From Neurospora tetrasperma FGSC 2508 (lineage: Eukaryota > Ascomycota > Sordariomycetes > Sordariales > Sordariaceae), in NCBI RefSeq assembly GCF_000213175.1, contig NW_009799179.1, forward strand, positions 1,921,793-1,985,792: 64,000 nucleotides of DNA. Direction: 5' to 3'. Made by a program: the position numbers and the translations under genes. Below the pieces are notes generated by a model. It was not told the origin of the DNA and ran no database searches. It worked only from the letters and a program-made list of their open reading frames with translations. Positions 35,750 through 48,760 of this stretch are shown here, in pieces; the first letter of the stretch is position 1; every line of letters begins with the position of its first letter.

Positions 35750-36760
35750 TTTACTAGTAAATCTACCGCAAAATGAATGATATCGAGATAATTTCAAGCG
35801 CTTTCTTTGACTCCCAGCCAGCCATCGAGAGTCTATTATTCTCTCCTACTTTTAATATCCTTTTCCAGTTTCCTTTTGAGCTTACGTATCCCACGTATAT
35901 CATCAGCATCACCAAGATCTATAGTATTGAGCATAGTTACCAACTCATTAATATAATTGATGGCCAGCTTGGGGGTAATAATTGAAGGTAGGAAGTAAAG
36001 TTCCTTATTAGAATTAGATTGGCTACCCCTGTCTATATAGAGGTCTTTAAACCCAGTAATTATTAATTCTAGTATAATATTAGGATTAATATCCTCTTCT
36101 AGGGATTTATACTCTTCAATAGGATTTAGAAAATTATTAATAGCTATAGTTGAACGGTCTATAACGTTCAATAATACTGCAGCTTGGTTGAAGAGATTAA
36201 TAACTCTATTCGGTTGTTGTTGAATAGAGAGTTAGGTTGATTGGGTTAATTGGGTTAATTAGGTTAATTAAGTAACTCCTAATATAGTAGACTTTCTCTA
36301 ATAAATAGCTATAGTATTAGAATGGAGATTATTATATTAAGCTTATAATATTTATAGTAAGGTAAGACCGAAGTTTATCTCTTTAATGGGATTAAGACTA
36401 GGATTGTTATTAATGGTATTGATAATCTACTTTAAGAATTCCTTCCTATAATGCTGCTTAAAGCTAGTAATAATACCCTAGTCCAACGGTTGAAATTGTA
36501 ATATATTATTAGGGAGGATAAATATAACTTTAATATAGGGAGGAGGGGGTTGAAGCTCGAGGGCAGCCTTATAAGTAATAAAGTTATTCAGTAAAAGGAG
36601 GCAAGGCTGGCCCGGTTTCGTACGTTCAAAATAGATATAGAAATCCCTATACTAATTCTCTATAATCGTTATTATAAACTATACTTTCTTATTATTATAC
36701 TAGTAGATTTTATAAATAGTAAAATTGAACCCCCTCAACGCAACGGGAATTTTTATTCTA
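35750..36760 (-). mobile_element. Decayed pogo/Tigger-type DNA transposon (DDE_1 transposase remnant)
   Basis: This AT-rich island contrasts with its surroundings. Read on the minus strand, the segment from about 36640 to 36440 keeps transposase landmarks: RTKPGQ, then LLLLNNFITYKAA (second catalytic Asp changed to Asn), then a ILPNNILQFQPLD - GIITSFKQHYRKEFL block typical of the pogo/Tigger/jerky DDE_1 family. TAG and TAA stops interrupt the frame at many points (for example directly after QPLD). Downstream, 36171-35836 is an intact open frame of 111 codons that corresponds to the transposase C-terminal region. The AT bias and GAT-to-AAT type changes fit RIP. The N-terminal DNA-binding part and the inverted ends were not found. 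Confidence 0.7.
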
Positions 36761-36841
36761 CTAATAACCTATATTTTTATTACGGGCAAAGGGTAGATAG
36801 TAAATATGAATATACGTAATTGTACGAAGGAGAAAGGAAGA

Positions 36842-36945
36842 GAAGTATAGCCGAGTGCCTAGAAGGCTGGCCTTATGAGGACGGCCGCCGGCGGGTCTAC
36901 GGACCCGCGGCAGGCAGCGCTCTAACCAATTAGCTGCCGGCAATA
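36842..36945 (-). mobile_element. tRNA-related (SINE-like) fragment
   Basis: This GC-rich patch lies inside the AT-rich island. On the minus strand it starts TGCCGGCAGCTAATTGG and continues with GTTAGAGCGCTGCC, close to a tRNA A-box and D arm. A hairpin GCGGGTC-CGTA-GACCCGC then sits where the T arm and B-box would be. The acceptor-like TGCCGGC can pair with GCCGGCG 57 nt on. An anticodon arm is missing, so it is not a functional tRNA. AT-rich sequence follows on the 3' side. A tRNA-derived SINE or tRNA pseudogene fits best. Confidence 0.4.
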
Positions 36946-37335
36946 ATTAGATTGCCGGTAGTAATAATAGCGTACGGTAATTTTAGAAGCTACTATATAC
37001 AAGCACTAAGTATAAGGTATACAGAGAAATGTCCGCTTCTTGAACACCAAAAGGTAGATCGTTCTGATAGGTTAATTATGAACCTGCACTGCTCAACATT
37101 CCAGTCTCAATCCTACAGTTTTCTCTATCGCCGTCCTCTTCAAGTGGGGTATTTTCCTTCTTCCCTTTCTTAATAACACCCTGTAGACTCATACTCTCGT
37201 CTCTGAATAGATATCTCCATAGAACCACCACTGTGATCTGCTCGGGATTAATTGTCTTATGAATCTCCTTGGTCAGTATTCCCCCCCCCTCTCCTTTTAC
37301 TCATCCACCCTTTCATGAGATTAGGACATGTCCGA

Positions 37336-38744
37336 CTATGCAGAGAAGGTAGAGCCATCTTCATCTTCCGGAGGGGCAGCGACGCCCCCGGGTCCGGCTT
37401 CGGCTAACGCCGATTCCATAGCGTTATAAACAGCCCAAACCAGATCATTAACCTCAAGCATGGACCCATTTGAGCCTAGGTTACCAGGGACAACCGGGCT
37501 CACCACCTCCAAACTGTTATTGTCATTCGCACAAGCAAGCGGCGACGCGCCCTTGGGAATCTTGGCTATGCGTGCGTGCATGTGCCGGTTGGGAAGCCAA
37601 TACGGATCGAGTCTCAGGGACATCGGATTGGCCGTGATGCTGATGGTGCGGAGGTTGCGCAGCGCCGTCTTGGCTTCGTCCTGCGTGCTGGGGTTCTGGA
37701 AGAGGCGAACAAAGCTGTGAAGGCACTGGATGGTCTCGAGGTGGTAGTAGTCGTAGAGCTTGACGGCTTCAGTGACTGGCAAGACACGATTTACATTGAT
37801 CACGGTTATTCCTTCTGTGGTTTGCGGAATGTCGATGAGTCGGGGGCGGCGGAAGACGAAGCTGAGGTGGCGGAGGTTGCGGAAATGGAAGAGAAATGTG
37901 AATGGGTTGGTCGCACCAGGGCGGGTCCAGTCATAGCCGCCGGGTTGCAGGTCCTCGACGCGGTCGAGCTGGAGCTCGATCCGGTGAATTCGGCTCAGCA
38001 TGGCAGTAGGCGCCTGGGCAGCGACCTCGGGTCGACCTATTCCCTGCCAGGGTGAAGACTCGTAGATGACATTAGATCTTGCAGTTCTGTTGCGAGAGAG
38101 GTGCGAGTAGCTCAGCTGGATGGCCAGGGTGTCCGTGTGTGTGTTGAACAAATAGGCGGGAAGCTCCCCTTTTGACGATGGCAGTGGGCTTCCCCAGTAC
38201 GCAAAAGCCAACTCGCGGCTCTCCCGGTTGATTTGGAAAAGTCTGATTTCCTGGTAGTGGTCTCGAGTTCCCAGGAATGAGCGGTTTCCGGGACCGGTGT
38301 AGTTGCTTAGCACCACGGAATTGCTGATCAGACCTCGAGGGGCTGTGAGGTAACCGGTGACCAGAACTGGATCGACCGACATCTTCCAGATCTTTTGTCG
38401 GAGCTCGGCCGGTAGCATTACAAAGAGGGAAAATCGCTCGTGAAGCTTTCCATTTCTGACCGAGTTGGCCGTGCTGGACGGTTGGTTTGTGTGATTTAGA
38501 GTGTGATTTAGAGAAAGCCACTCGAGATCGGGCAATGGGGTTAGGGAGGGAACAGATTGTCCTCTGCTAGTGCCACGAGTGTTAGCCATGAACACGATAG
38601 TCAACCAGATAGATGCTCCGAATTTCTGACTTACGCTTGACTCTCCTCCGGACGACATCGCACATGATCGATGAAATTGTTGACGATGCCCTCGTAGTCG
38701 GGCTCGTCCGTGAGTAGACGGTAGAGCACAGATTTTGGTGTCAT
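37336..38744 (-). CDS. 2EXR-domain protein (fungal F-box-like family)
   Basis: Exons 38744-38635 and 38563-37336 (71-nt intron, phase 2) give 445 residues. After a short N-terminus the block FSLFVMLPAELRQKIWKMSVDP is the hallmark of the 2EXR domain, an expanded fungal family of unknown function. IRLFQINRESRELAFAYW and YLFNTHTDTLAI follow, as in relatives. The middle (ATNPFTFLFHFRNLRHLSFVF) resembles the Leu-rich second half of these proteins. The C-terminus is acidic. The intron removes the sequence containing a GTAAGTCAG donor and ACTAGCAG acceptor. Without it the downstream frame would have to start at an unsupported ATG. An SCF-like adaptor role is sometimes suggested for such proteins but not shown. 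Confidence 0.85.
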
Positions 38745-41212
38745 GGCTAGATACTTGTAATCCTGATAGAGATTTCGATGACTGTGGGTGTTCTTGACTT
38801 GTATCGTGATCACAAGTGGTATCCGAGGCGGCAATAACGAAAAGTCGCGGTGTCGATTATTTATAAGGGGAATGAATGTGCGTGTGGCATATAAAACAGG
38901 TGGAATTTAAGTACTAGGAGGTCCGGGCATGTTTATTCATATGCGAGGATTAAACCTGCAGGTTCTCGATGCGAACATCTGTGCTGTCCGCAGGTTTGCG
39001 TGCGAGTGAATAGGTGTTCGGCGTGAACAGCCCGCAGGTCCGTGAACAGCCTCAGAAGCATTGAACCTTCGCCATGGTAAAGCGAATGAGACGGATCAAG
39101 GTCCGCGTAGTAGATGGCTGCCAGCATGAGATGGAAAACTGTCCCAGGCATGTCGATGCTATGATGGAGGCAAGGCTTTGGCCGAAACCTTGAGAATCTT
39201 CCTAGAAGCCACTTTACTTTCTTTGCCCTCACAACGCCGTCCACGTTGCCTTAATGCCCCTTCACTGTAAGTTGAGGAATTGATCATGAGCCGCTTGGCA
39301 TCGCTATCTTAGACGTGACGGGCACTGAGGGATATTTCTTGGTTGCGGAGTTCGAAAACTACCGGTAGTACCAGATATAAGACGGATGGATACTGATCTT
39401 AAGTTCATGGTGCATCTTCCCATTCCAGATTGCCAGTGTGCTTCATACTCTAGAGCCACCTTACTAGAGTAGGCCGTCGTTTATATGAGCCTATATGACC
39501 TGAGAGCTTTGATTGACTTGCGAACACAGGGCTCAGGCGCTTGCTCTGGGCGACTGCTTGTACCAACACAGCTGGATGAACAACAGGTACTAGAACCGCT
39601 TGTTGAATAGCAACATCCATTCAATTGGAAAGTCTGAGTAGACACCGGTAGTTCGGGGTTTGCTGGGGATGTGAGTTGGTTTGTCCATGTTTTAAAGCAC
39701 TAGCTTGCTTGATCCCACGTTGCTGTCTCCCTAAACCAGACGCAGAAGCACTCTCACTTGATGTAATAGTAGCCGTAGGTTAATATCTGTTGATGATACA
39801 CGATATACTAATTCGGCCCTGGTGATCGACGAGCCGAATCGGACACCAAATATCACGGAAATGTGTTATTGTATTAAATGCCACATCCGAGTTGAGCTAG
39901 ATGATAGCGGCAGCATATGTCGTGCCCGAGGCATATTGTCTCTGTCATTTGGATGTCCTTGTGTTCTTGGGTCATCGCCCCCGGTTTTGAGGGGTTTCGA
40001 GTGCCTTTGTGGTTGTGATGAACGACGCATCACCTGCACCTAGCACAGACATTGGTATCTTGCTTTATCATCGAAACCTTTTGGCGATCTGATGCTGAAG
40101 GTTCTCGTCAGCCCTGGCTCTTCAATGTGTGGGTGGAATGATACGTTGTCAAGTGGAGCTCCATTGCTCCCTCACCTATCTTTGATGGGCCGCTGGGTTG
40201 ATGATAGTGAATGGCACTGCCACACGGCTGTTGAAATCAACAATCCGAAATGTTCTGGTAAAGCCGAGGCACGTTGGGTACTCTGGCCTCATGTCTTACC
40301 CATTGGGAAGAGCAGAGCTGGGGAAACGACAGGAAAACCGGACAGAGATTGCAAGCCTTCCACTGCTCCCGCCTTCTAGAACTAAGAGCGCGTCTTTACG
40401 TTGAGCCTGCCGTTGACGAGAACCTTGTAGAAGGCCAGGAGCAATTGCAAGAACGGGGAGTGAGGTTGAGGTTGCCTTTCGGGGCTGAGCTTGACTCCGT
40501 CGCGTCGTGTGATGGCCAAATGTGACCCCATCTCACCCGCATCCCGTGCGTTTGATTGCTGCCTGTTAGGTCGCTAGAAATGGCAAAGCAATTGTCAAGC
40601 CACAAGCCACTTAGATCACTCTCAAGTTTAAGAGGCTGAGAGATATGGACCTAGCCGTAAACGCCACCGAGGCTTACTGTCGGTTACTGTCGGTGTCGAA
40701 TTTGGAAAGTACCATAAGAATCGGATTCCTCCATTGATGACCATGAATTATGAAATGCACCTTCTATTTCGCTGAGTCGCACTCGAGTTTACCGAGTCCA
40801 TTTGTGGTCAAGTACCGCTACCCTGGGTGCCCAACGGGACCCTTTGTCTGGACCCTTCGGCCGTACGATGTCGGGTGCCCTGTGGGTCAAAGCGGAAGAG
40901 TGGAGCTCTGGGGTAGAGCCCAAGGGAATGGAAGCCACCTAATCGCGGGGATCTGCAATCGACAGCCGGTAGTACACGGGCTACGTACTGGGGAAGGGTA
41001 CCATGTGCTGTAACGTCCACTGTCAGCTCAACGTCGACTTCCCAAACTACTATAATATGCTTCTTCCCCGCCAACCATCACGATACCTTACCTAGCTCTG
41101 AATAACGGTCAACCTTTAACCGACCATCGACCTGACTGGAAAGATCAAACAAGACTGGCGGTGTACTTGTGGAATTCAACCATCTCTTTGAACGGACAGG
41201 TCCCAGTCCACC
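38745..41212. other. Intergenic region with TGAACAG motifs near its left end
   Basis: A 2.5-kb region without a supportable gene. Two GTGAACAG copies at 39022-39030 and 39041-39049 lie about 280-300 bp upstream of the 2EXR start and resemble motifs upstream of the two TAG-family genes. A 103-codon open frame at 38933-39244 (minus) has no family signature. Confidence 0.4.
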
Positions 41213-44094
41213 ATGTCTCGCCGCTTATCCATCTTCGGGAGACTGGGTCGCCGAACCTCATCGGCGACGGAAAGCACTGCAATCAGCAATGAGACCGACG
41301 GACAAGAAAGCGATGGCAACCTCGCACCGCCCCCAGCCTACACCACCGTAGACGAGTCGGCCACGGCGAACTTGACAGCGGCCTTTGATCAACTAAGCCT
41401 TTCCAACGCGGCTTCCGATCCAACTGTCGATACCTGTCTTGCCCATTTGAAGCTGTTGTTCGCCATCCAGTCCATGAAGGAAGAGGTCGGCTATACAGAT
41501 GGCCTTTGGGGACTGTGGGACTCCCTTGCCGGGCCTCTCAACCACCTTGAACACACATATGCCGATAAGAAGAAAACCCCTTCTGATTCCAAGAAGCCCC
41601 TTGACAAGAACCTACTGGAAGACGCCGACAACGCTGCCAAGAAGACACTCGAGAATCTCAGCAAGATCCGCGAGAAGCGATGGGCCTTGTTCCTCGCGAG
41701 AGCTACCCAGAGATACGAGGCGTGGTGGAAATCGCTGCCTGGCAGTCAGCCATTGACGGAAAAGGACATGGAGGAAGATACATCCTTTGGATACCAGACA
41801 TTTCCTACGGATGACAGTGCTACTTTTGATTGGAGCGAGGACAAGCTACCTCCTCTTGGTATGTCACAGACTCTCCTCCAGAATTGTTCTGGGATTACCT
41901 AGCTCTTCCTGTTGATACTGATTCTGCACAGACGTATTGATGGTCTGGCATACCCACATGCTCAACCCCCGAGCCTTCCTTGAAGATGCCATGCTAGCTG
42001 GCTTGAGAGGCTTCTGGAATAGAGGACTTCCGTGGCATTTGGTCAACGCGGCCATCGACTCCGACTTCAGCTACAATGTAACGGATCAGTGCAAGGCTCG
42101 ATGGACGAAGCAGACCGGCCTCTCTTGGGACAATCAATCCGATCCACTGGTCAAAGAATTGCAATGCCCCAAATGCAACACCAAATTGTCAATTCCCTGG
42201 ACAACATGCTCTCGGCCTGAAAACTTCCATAATCAAGCTGAACCACTGGACCTTACCGGCACTGGCTATGGTGACGGCAACCTTCTACACACATGCAAAG
42301 GCTGTGATATTACTATCTGTAAGGAACTCCTTTGTGCTTTCAAGTTTGTCAAAGACGTCGAGGCCCTGCTGGGGCCTGCAAACCGGCCAATTCCAGGAAC
42401 CGTACTGGAACCTACAAACGGGAGACCCGCGATAGTGCCGCCTGAGCCTGAAAGGTCCATCTACCCTCGCACCTTTCCCAACCGTCTTCTCAAAAGCGGA
42501 TGCAACTCTATTCGGACAAAGGTGATTACGCTCATGACCTCCAGTCCGAACCCTACCATGCAAGACATTCGTGTCGAAATCGAAGCCATTCTTGGGAACA
42601 GCACATGGCTGAGGGAGATCAACAATTACTCGAATCCCAGGAGCGCTGCATACAAGGTTGGCCGTGCCAGTAAGCTCAGCATACGAAAAATGATGGGTCA
42701 TTATTGGGAGAACTTCAGCCCCTTTGCACTCGATCTGGCTGGCGCCGTTGTGCGCCAGGGCATCTTTATTGAAAAGATGTACAAGATCGACTGGCTTCAC
42801 AGTCCGTCGGCAACCGACACCATGAAGCGTCTTCTGCTCAAATATTCCCGTTTCTTCACCATAATGCAGAAGAATCCAACCAAAATGGCAGTCCCTACCC
42901 TGGATATCGATCTCGCTTGGCACACGCATCAGTTGAGCCCGAGCAAATACTACGAGTACAGTATCAAGACAACCGACAAGTTCATCGATCATGACGACAA
43001 GGTTGAGGAAGGGAGATTGAGTGAGCAATTTGAATGGACCAGCAAGGAGTACCAGGATACATATGGAGAGGTGTACAGCGAGTGCACTTGTTGGTACTGC
43101 GAATGTAAGTTGGACCCGCCAACCAGCCGCTCGAGTTCCTCGTTTCTCGATTCTGACCATAACATCACCCGTCTCCTAGCTATTCGGACCTCGCACGTGA
43201 ACTCACTTGGTCAAGTGCTGGGTGTTTCCAAGTCAGAGAAAAGTATGTATTCCCGTGTTTTTCCGGTCCGGTCCCTCAAACAAAGTCTAAATCACTGACC
43301 AACTTCCTCGCAGTTGCCGAAGCTTTCCACGCCTCCGAAAAAGCCAAGCTCTGCCCACCCGACAAGTCTGCCCACATTTCTTCTCACAACGCCGTGATGC
43401 TACACGTCGATCCTTCACAGCCTAATCTAACCATTCAGAACCGTGTGCGCATTCAACTCGCTGCCCTTCACCAGAAGAGACTGGACGACGCATACGCCAA
43501 AGCCAAGAAACGTGCCGAGAAGAAGGGCAGAACTATGCCGCCTCGGGATGCTGCGTACTATGACCACTGGGGATACCCGTACTACATGGCTGGGCCCTAC
43601 ATGTACCCCATTTGGTTTACCCCGGGCCTCTACTACGGTTGGGATCCGGGATCTATTGCCGGCTGTGGGACCGGAGCCAATGGGGCTTGTGCTGCGGGCA
43701 CATGCGGAGGAGGCGTTGCTGCGGGTGGTTGTGGTGGTGCCGGGGTAAGTTATCCTTACTCCTATGATGATGATGGACGTGATGCTAACGTGGATTCGTC
43801 TAGGGATGTGGTGGGGTAAGTCATTCTATATGCGTGCCAGTTGGTGCAGGAAGAAGCTCTGCTTGTTCATCAAATGCTAACAGATTCTCTTTGCTTAGGG
43901 ATGCGGCGGTGGTGCTAGCGGTAGTGCCTGCGGCGGCGGCGGCGGCGGGTGCGGAGGGGGTGGTGGATGCGGAGGAGGAGGGGGAGGAGGAGGAGGAGGA
44001 GGCTGTGGTGGCGGTAGGTTAATCCTAAATGAGATTCCTGAAGAACGATCAAGATACTAACATCTGTGGTACAAAGGCGGATGATGCTAGGATT
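41213..44094 (+). CDS. Glycine-rich domain protein (GRDP/DUF1399 family) with 12-nt microexon
   Basis: Exons 41213-41858, 41932-43104, 43180-43242, 43314-43744, 43804-43815, 43899-44013 and 44087-44094 give about 815 residues. Two WHTH motifs, typical of DUF1399/GRDP proteins, are present: VLMVWHTHMLNPRAF (about 220) and IDLAWHTHQLSPSKYYEY (about 540). A CPKCNTKLSIPW zinc-ribbon-like site and a second Cys cluster (CTCWYCE) lie between and after them. The C-terminal 60 residues are almost only Gly and Cys with some Ala. The last three introns all fall between Gly codons of this tail, and exon 5 is only GGATGTGGTGGG (Gly-Cys-Gly-Gly). Plant homologs act in stress and development. The fungal role is unknown. 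The end of the tail is the least certain part: reading through the last intron would add about 16 residues instead. Confidence 0.8.
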
Positions 44095-46522
44095 CCTTAT
44101 GTCCAGGGCTTATAAGCCGTGATGGTTATTTTGACGACCAACGCTTTTTGGGATACGATACATATGCTTTTCGATGCGCGAGCTGCCTCCTTTTGCTTTG
44201 GTTAATTCGTCCTGTTTTCTGTGTTATTTACGAAGCGGGAAACCCTGAGTCGCAACAAGCGTTGTCTAGCAGATGATCCATGTTTACAGAACAGTAGTTG
44301 TTTTTCATATATTGATTGTCATTCAAGTCCCTAGAAATCAAAAGTATAAGGTATAACCTTCATACTTTAGCGGCCTACGAACAGCTTATACAAAACTACT
44401 TCCCGCAAGCCATACGTGCTGAAGTCTGCCATCTGTGACAATCGCTTCAGTTACGACCACATAAACTGGGGAAAGGTAAGCTTGTGAGCACATATGCGAG
44501 TATCATAAACTTTCTGTTTGGCTGAATGTATCGCGCACTCAGCTGTTCGTCAAACATATCAACCCTTTTTCGGAAGCAGAAAGACCATGGATAGCAACTA
44601 TCGTCTTCCTAGCATCAGGAGACGCGACGGCAATGACGGCGGTCTGCCCAACTCTCATCAATCAGATCAGGAACAAAAGCCTCAAAAACAGAATGTGCAT
44701 GCAATTCTCAGGTAGATGATTATGTCCACCTCGGCTCAAGCCCTGTTACCCTGCTTGGACGGCAACTCATGCCTTTCTTTCGATGGCCTGGAGGTCATCA
44801 TCCTTGAGACCTCGTCTAGCTTATAGATTTTTCATCATTACAGCATGGCGGCTGCTTAGCAGAAGAAGAGACAGGGGGAGGAGGGGGTGAGGGAGGTGTC
44901 TAAGATTGATATGGTAATTTGGAGATGGGCGATGACAGTGGTGATAGGGCTGGGGGCAATGTTATGGTTGGGTAGGTGAACTCTTAGATGCCCTGGTGTT
45001 TGGGTTTGTCCGGTTCGTTGGATCGAAAGGGGTCATTGCATCGGAGTGGTTTGGAGCGGTCTTTTGCTAGATCACATAGGTATGTGTGGTGCAAAAGATG
45101 ACGACGCTCAAAAAAATAGGAAGACATATGAGTGAAGCATAATGTCGAAGGAGCCACCTTGCTGGTCGTTCTTTACTGCACAAAATAATGATGAGTGTCT
45201 TACAAGTGCCGACAATGGCAGCCATGACACTCGTGCCTGCCACAAACAAAATGGAGATGAAGATAAAGTTGGGGGCCTTCGGAAAGAGCATTCGGCCAAT
45301 GTAGCTGGAGAAGAGTGCATTGAGAAACAAGATCTGATCCCTTCGTCTGGAGAGACTGTTCTCCATTCCAAATTCTTTTCTTTCACAATCACGACCTCGA
45401 GTTGATTTCTTCATCACTGCACTCGAAGCACCACACACCCGCATCATGAAGTCCAAACGAACCACTGAGTGGGTCCCTTTTCCAAGTCCGTACCCTAAAT
45501 TCAGGGACTTACAGCGATTCAATGCAACCATCGCCGGCACGGCTTATCCTGTTCCTTCTCCCCACCACCAGAGGCACCCGTCGATGTTGCGTAGGTTGCC
45601 CCGGACAGTGTGTCACTTTCATTTTCATTTCAGTTTCAAGCGGCCCGTGATGCCGTCTTTCCGCTTCCAACCATTGTAGAATTTCGAACAGCCTTATACG
45701 CCGGCGCAAACCGCCGAGAGTCAGTGTGTTAGGTAACGAGGAGATAAACAATGTGTACCATCATAGCAGATAATTCGAAGGACGCGCAGCCATCCCACTC
45801 CGGTACCCACTCGTCCGTCTCGTCGTCTTCGATGCAATCAAGGTCCAGCAAGGAAGCAACTTCTTTTGTGGTTCTGGTCAGTCGTCCATCAGGAAATTTA
45901 CCGTTTCATCTACCGCCCGGCACCTTCTGCGCCCTCTAACCCTCCGACCATCCTCAGGCCCGTCACCGGATATACCTCGGGAACGTTGAAGCATATCTCC
46001 ATCGTACCATTTCCCTCGAACCACCAGATCAGCTTTGGTGCTTGCCTGAAAGGGGTAAAGTGATATCCAGGCCTTCAATCAACGAGGCCTGAAGGTATCT
46101 CTGTCTCATCTGCTCATCCAACGGTTGTGGGATGATTATGACTGTTGAGAAAATCTGATTGGCCGGAGTCGGGCGAGAGGCCGGTGGATGGGATGCGCGG
46201 GTTTTGGAAGGAGATAAACGAGTCAACAAAGGTCATTGTTGAATGGATTCCAATTGCTAACATTCTGATAAGGAATCAACGGCCATCGGATTGTGGAAAT
46301 GTCGTGTAGTAGTGCACAAGACTGACCTTAGAGGCGACCAGGTTTCGACGAAGCAAATCCATCAAAGCCCACATAGCAGCAAAAGATCGACATGTGCCAA
46401 GCGCTGCATATGTATTTTTGGCCGCCTTTGCGTCATCGACCTCACCGTGTTTTACCGTGCCTGACTTACCGCGCAGTAGCTTGCCCAGCCGGGTCCGGGT
46501 CCGGGTGACACCTCGTCGGGTT

Positions 46523-47157
46523 CGGGTGCAGTTCCCGAACTCCGCTTTTTTCTTAGCAGCTGGCCCGCTGCGCCCGAGTTAGCCCGGTAGGTGCTTGGGT
46601 CCGATTCCCCGTTCAGCGCTCAACACGGACCGAGACACCCACTGGCAGCAACATCATTTCGAGCAGATGATTTACTTGCAAGATAGGCAAGTTACCGGGT
46701 GCAGCTCCCGTCTCATTTTCGGGATTTCTTCCTATAGGCATACTCGGGTTTCCCTGCTGCCCTGATAAACATACTTAAGACACACAAGGAACATTTGAGA
46801 CATCCAGGAACCGAAACAGAGCAGTCTCAGTTGGACAAAATGCACACACCAGACCGCTCGCTTGGTTTCGGGAGTTCCCGTATCGACACCTGCCTATTTC
46901 GCCTCCTATTCCGAGTCTCAAGTCTCATATGCTACCGACATGGAAAAATGTCCGAAATTGTCCATTCTTCAGGACGGTGAAGGATGCAAACCAATGTTAG
47001 TGAGTTGACGCCGGGTGTAGTTCCCGCGACGCAAAGACAATCAAAGACTGGTCGAGACCGGTGAACTGGCATTACAGAATCTTCGGTCCGTGAGTCTCCG
47101 AGGTACCCATTCGACATCGCAAACACACCATTGTGCTTGTCCCGGGTGCGGTTCCCG
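46523..47157. repeat. Four dispersed copies of a CGGGTGCAGTTCCCG motif
   Basis: Copies lie at 46523-46537 (CGGGTGCAGTTCCCG), 46696-46710 (one change), 47012-47026 (one change) and 47143-47157 (one change). All are in the same orientation and 117-302 bases apart. The core is a loose palindrome, CGGG-N6-TCCCG. Related CGGG(A/N)nTCCCG words occur at about 46870 and 47250. Their role is unknown: protein-binding sites or remnants of a tRNA-like B-box repeat are possible. Confidence 0.7.
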
Positions 47158-48738
47158 TACTCTTCTCTTCCAAGCATCATTTTTCTCCTTTTCTCCCAAA
47201 TTCCCGACCGATCGATTTGTCTTGTTGCACAACATCACAGCCCTTACAGACGGGACTCCCGTCAGCCGTCGTCCTGCTGCAGCATCGGATTGTTAGGCAA
47301 ACATATCGGCTCTTTCGGACTCGACTTGCTTACACTGTGACAAAAACATCACTCCCACTCATTCCGCTGCTGTCTTCACTGTCTTTCGAGTACCTCCCTG
47401 TAGGTATTCGACTGCTTCGTTGTCTTACAATGACGTCTTCCATTTTTCGAGAGAAACTCCGAAGGTGCCAGATTCTGAAGAAATCGCTACTGGACTGGGC
47501 TGCTGGTAGTACAGCCTCAAATGAAAACAAAAGAGACCACAACGCAGTGTATTCCCAAATCAGAAGGCAGAGCGGATGAATCCTGCCAATCCGGAACCAA
47601 TCCCGCGCACTTTAGTTCGCTCTCTGGCCTCTCACGCACCGCACCGTCCAGTTCAGCTGTTCTAGTACACAGACCAATCAAGTTGCAAACACTGTAGCAA
47701 ACACACCCAGCCTCCCAATCCACATCCACACTTTCCGCTCTCAGCTCTCTTGGCGTTCAACTCTCCTTACCTCCTCCAGTAGTGTAATCCTGGAGACTCC
47801 GACACCCTTGATACCCATCGTTGATTCCACGAATCATGCAGCACTACATAGTACATCAGCTTCTAGAACACCATCGCCACCGGGAGCCGGACAGGCAGGC
47901 AATGCAAATTATGCACTGGCTGTGCTGTGCACGCTTTTTTCACACAAGGACAAGGCTTCAACTTCGTACGGTCATTGTGGTCGGTCGTCGGAGCTGCTGA
48001 GTTATGCATTGCTAAGCAGAACGCTAGTCTACCTAATCCTCTCTAGTGTTGTAGGTAGTTACATAGTCTTCTTCAGGCTCTGGGTTCTCCCTATTCCATG
48101 CCTAGTGTAGTAGGCTTTGTTCACGGTATCTACCATGTTCACGGTGTTTATTGGTCTCCATCTGTGCGTCCTGTAGTCCTGTTGCCCTGTTGCCCTGTTG
48201 CCATGTGCTGAACTGCACTGATGCGAGATGGTAAATCGAAGGGGAGTGCATTCCCGCTCCAGTAAAGTAACCATTACATATGTGCCGCCAATGTGTGTTT
48301 GCTCGCTGGTCAAAAAGGCTTGCAGATGTGGCGGTTTTGAGGATTTCTTCTTCTTCAGTTCCATTCAGTATTCCATTCAGTAGTATTCCATTCTGGCCAT
48401 CCAGGCAGTTGCGAAAGAAGTTCACCGCTCTAAGCACCCCCTTTGAAGTTTCTTTCTCACTTTTAAGTGCCAATGTCACAAGAGAAATACTGCTAGCATG
48501 TAGACTACCATGCAAAGTTCATTTTACACGTCTCACGCATATCTCACGGGTTTTGAATGCAATAATGTACAGCAGATTGATCAACCAATTCGTCAGGGTT
48601 TTTGCGTTTTTCGATTTTTCATGACGATGGATGCTGCTAATGCTAAACTTCTTTGATTAACCGACCGTATACTTTCAAAGAATTGCCCCATCTAGACAGT
48701 ATGTTGAGTAACTGTAGGAGAAAGAGGATGTGTTGTGG

Positions 48739-48760
48739 ATGATGATGATGATGATGATGA
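48739..48760. repeat. GAT trinucleotide microsatellite
   Basis: About seven GAT units in a non-coding region. Confidence 0.8.

Noticed and set aside
38933-39244. 103-codon open frame (-) upstream of the 2EXR gene
   Set aside because: No recognisable domain, and it lies where the 2EXR promoter is expected.
45067-45540. 157-codon open frame (-) with hydrophobic stretches
   Set aside because: No family motif, no support from splice sites, and the opposite strand is equally open.
46560-46620. Possible tRNA (GGGTCCGATTCCCC B-box-like word)
   Set aside because: No anticodon arm or acceptor pairing could be drawn around it.
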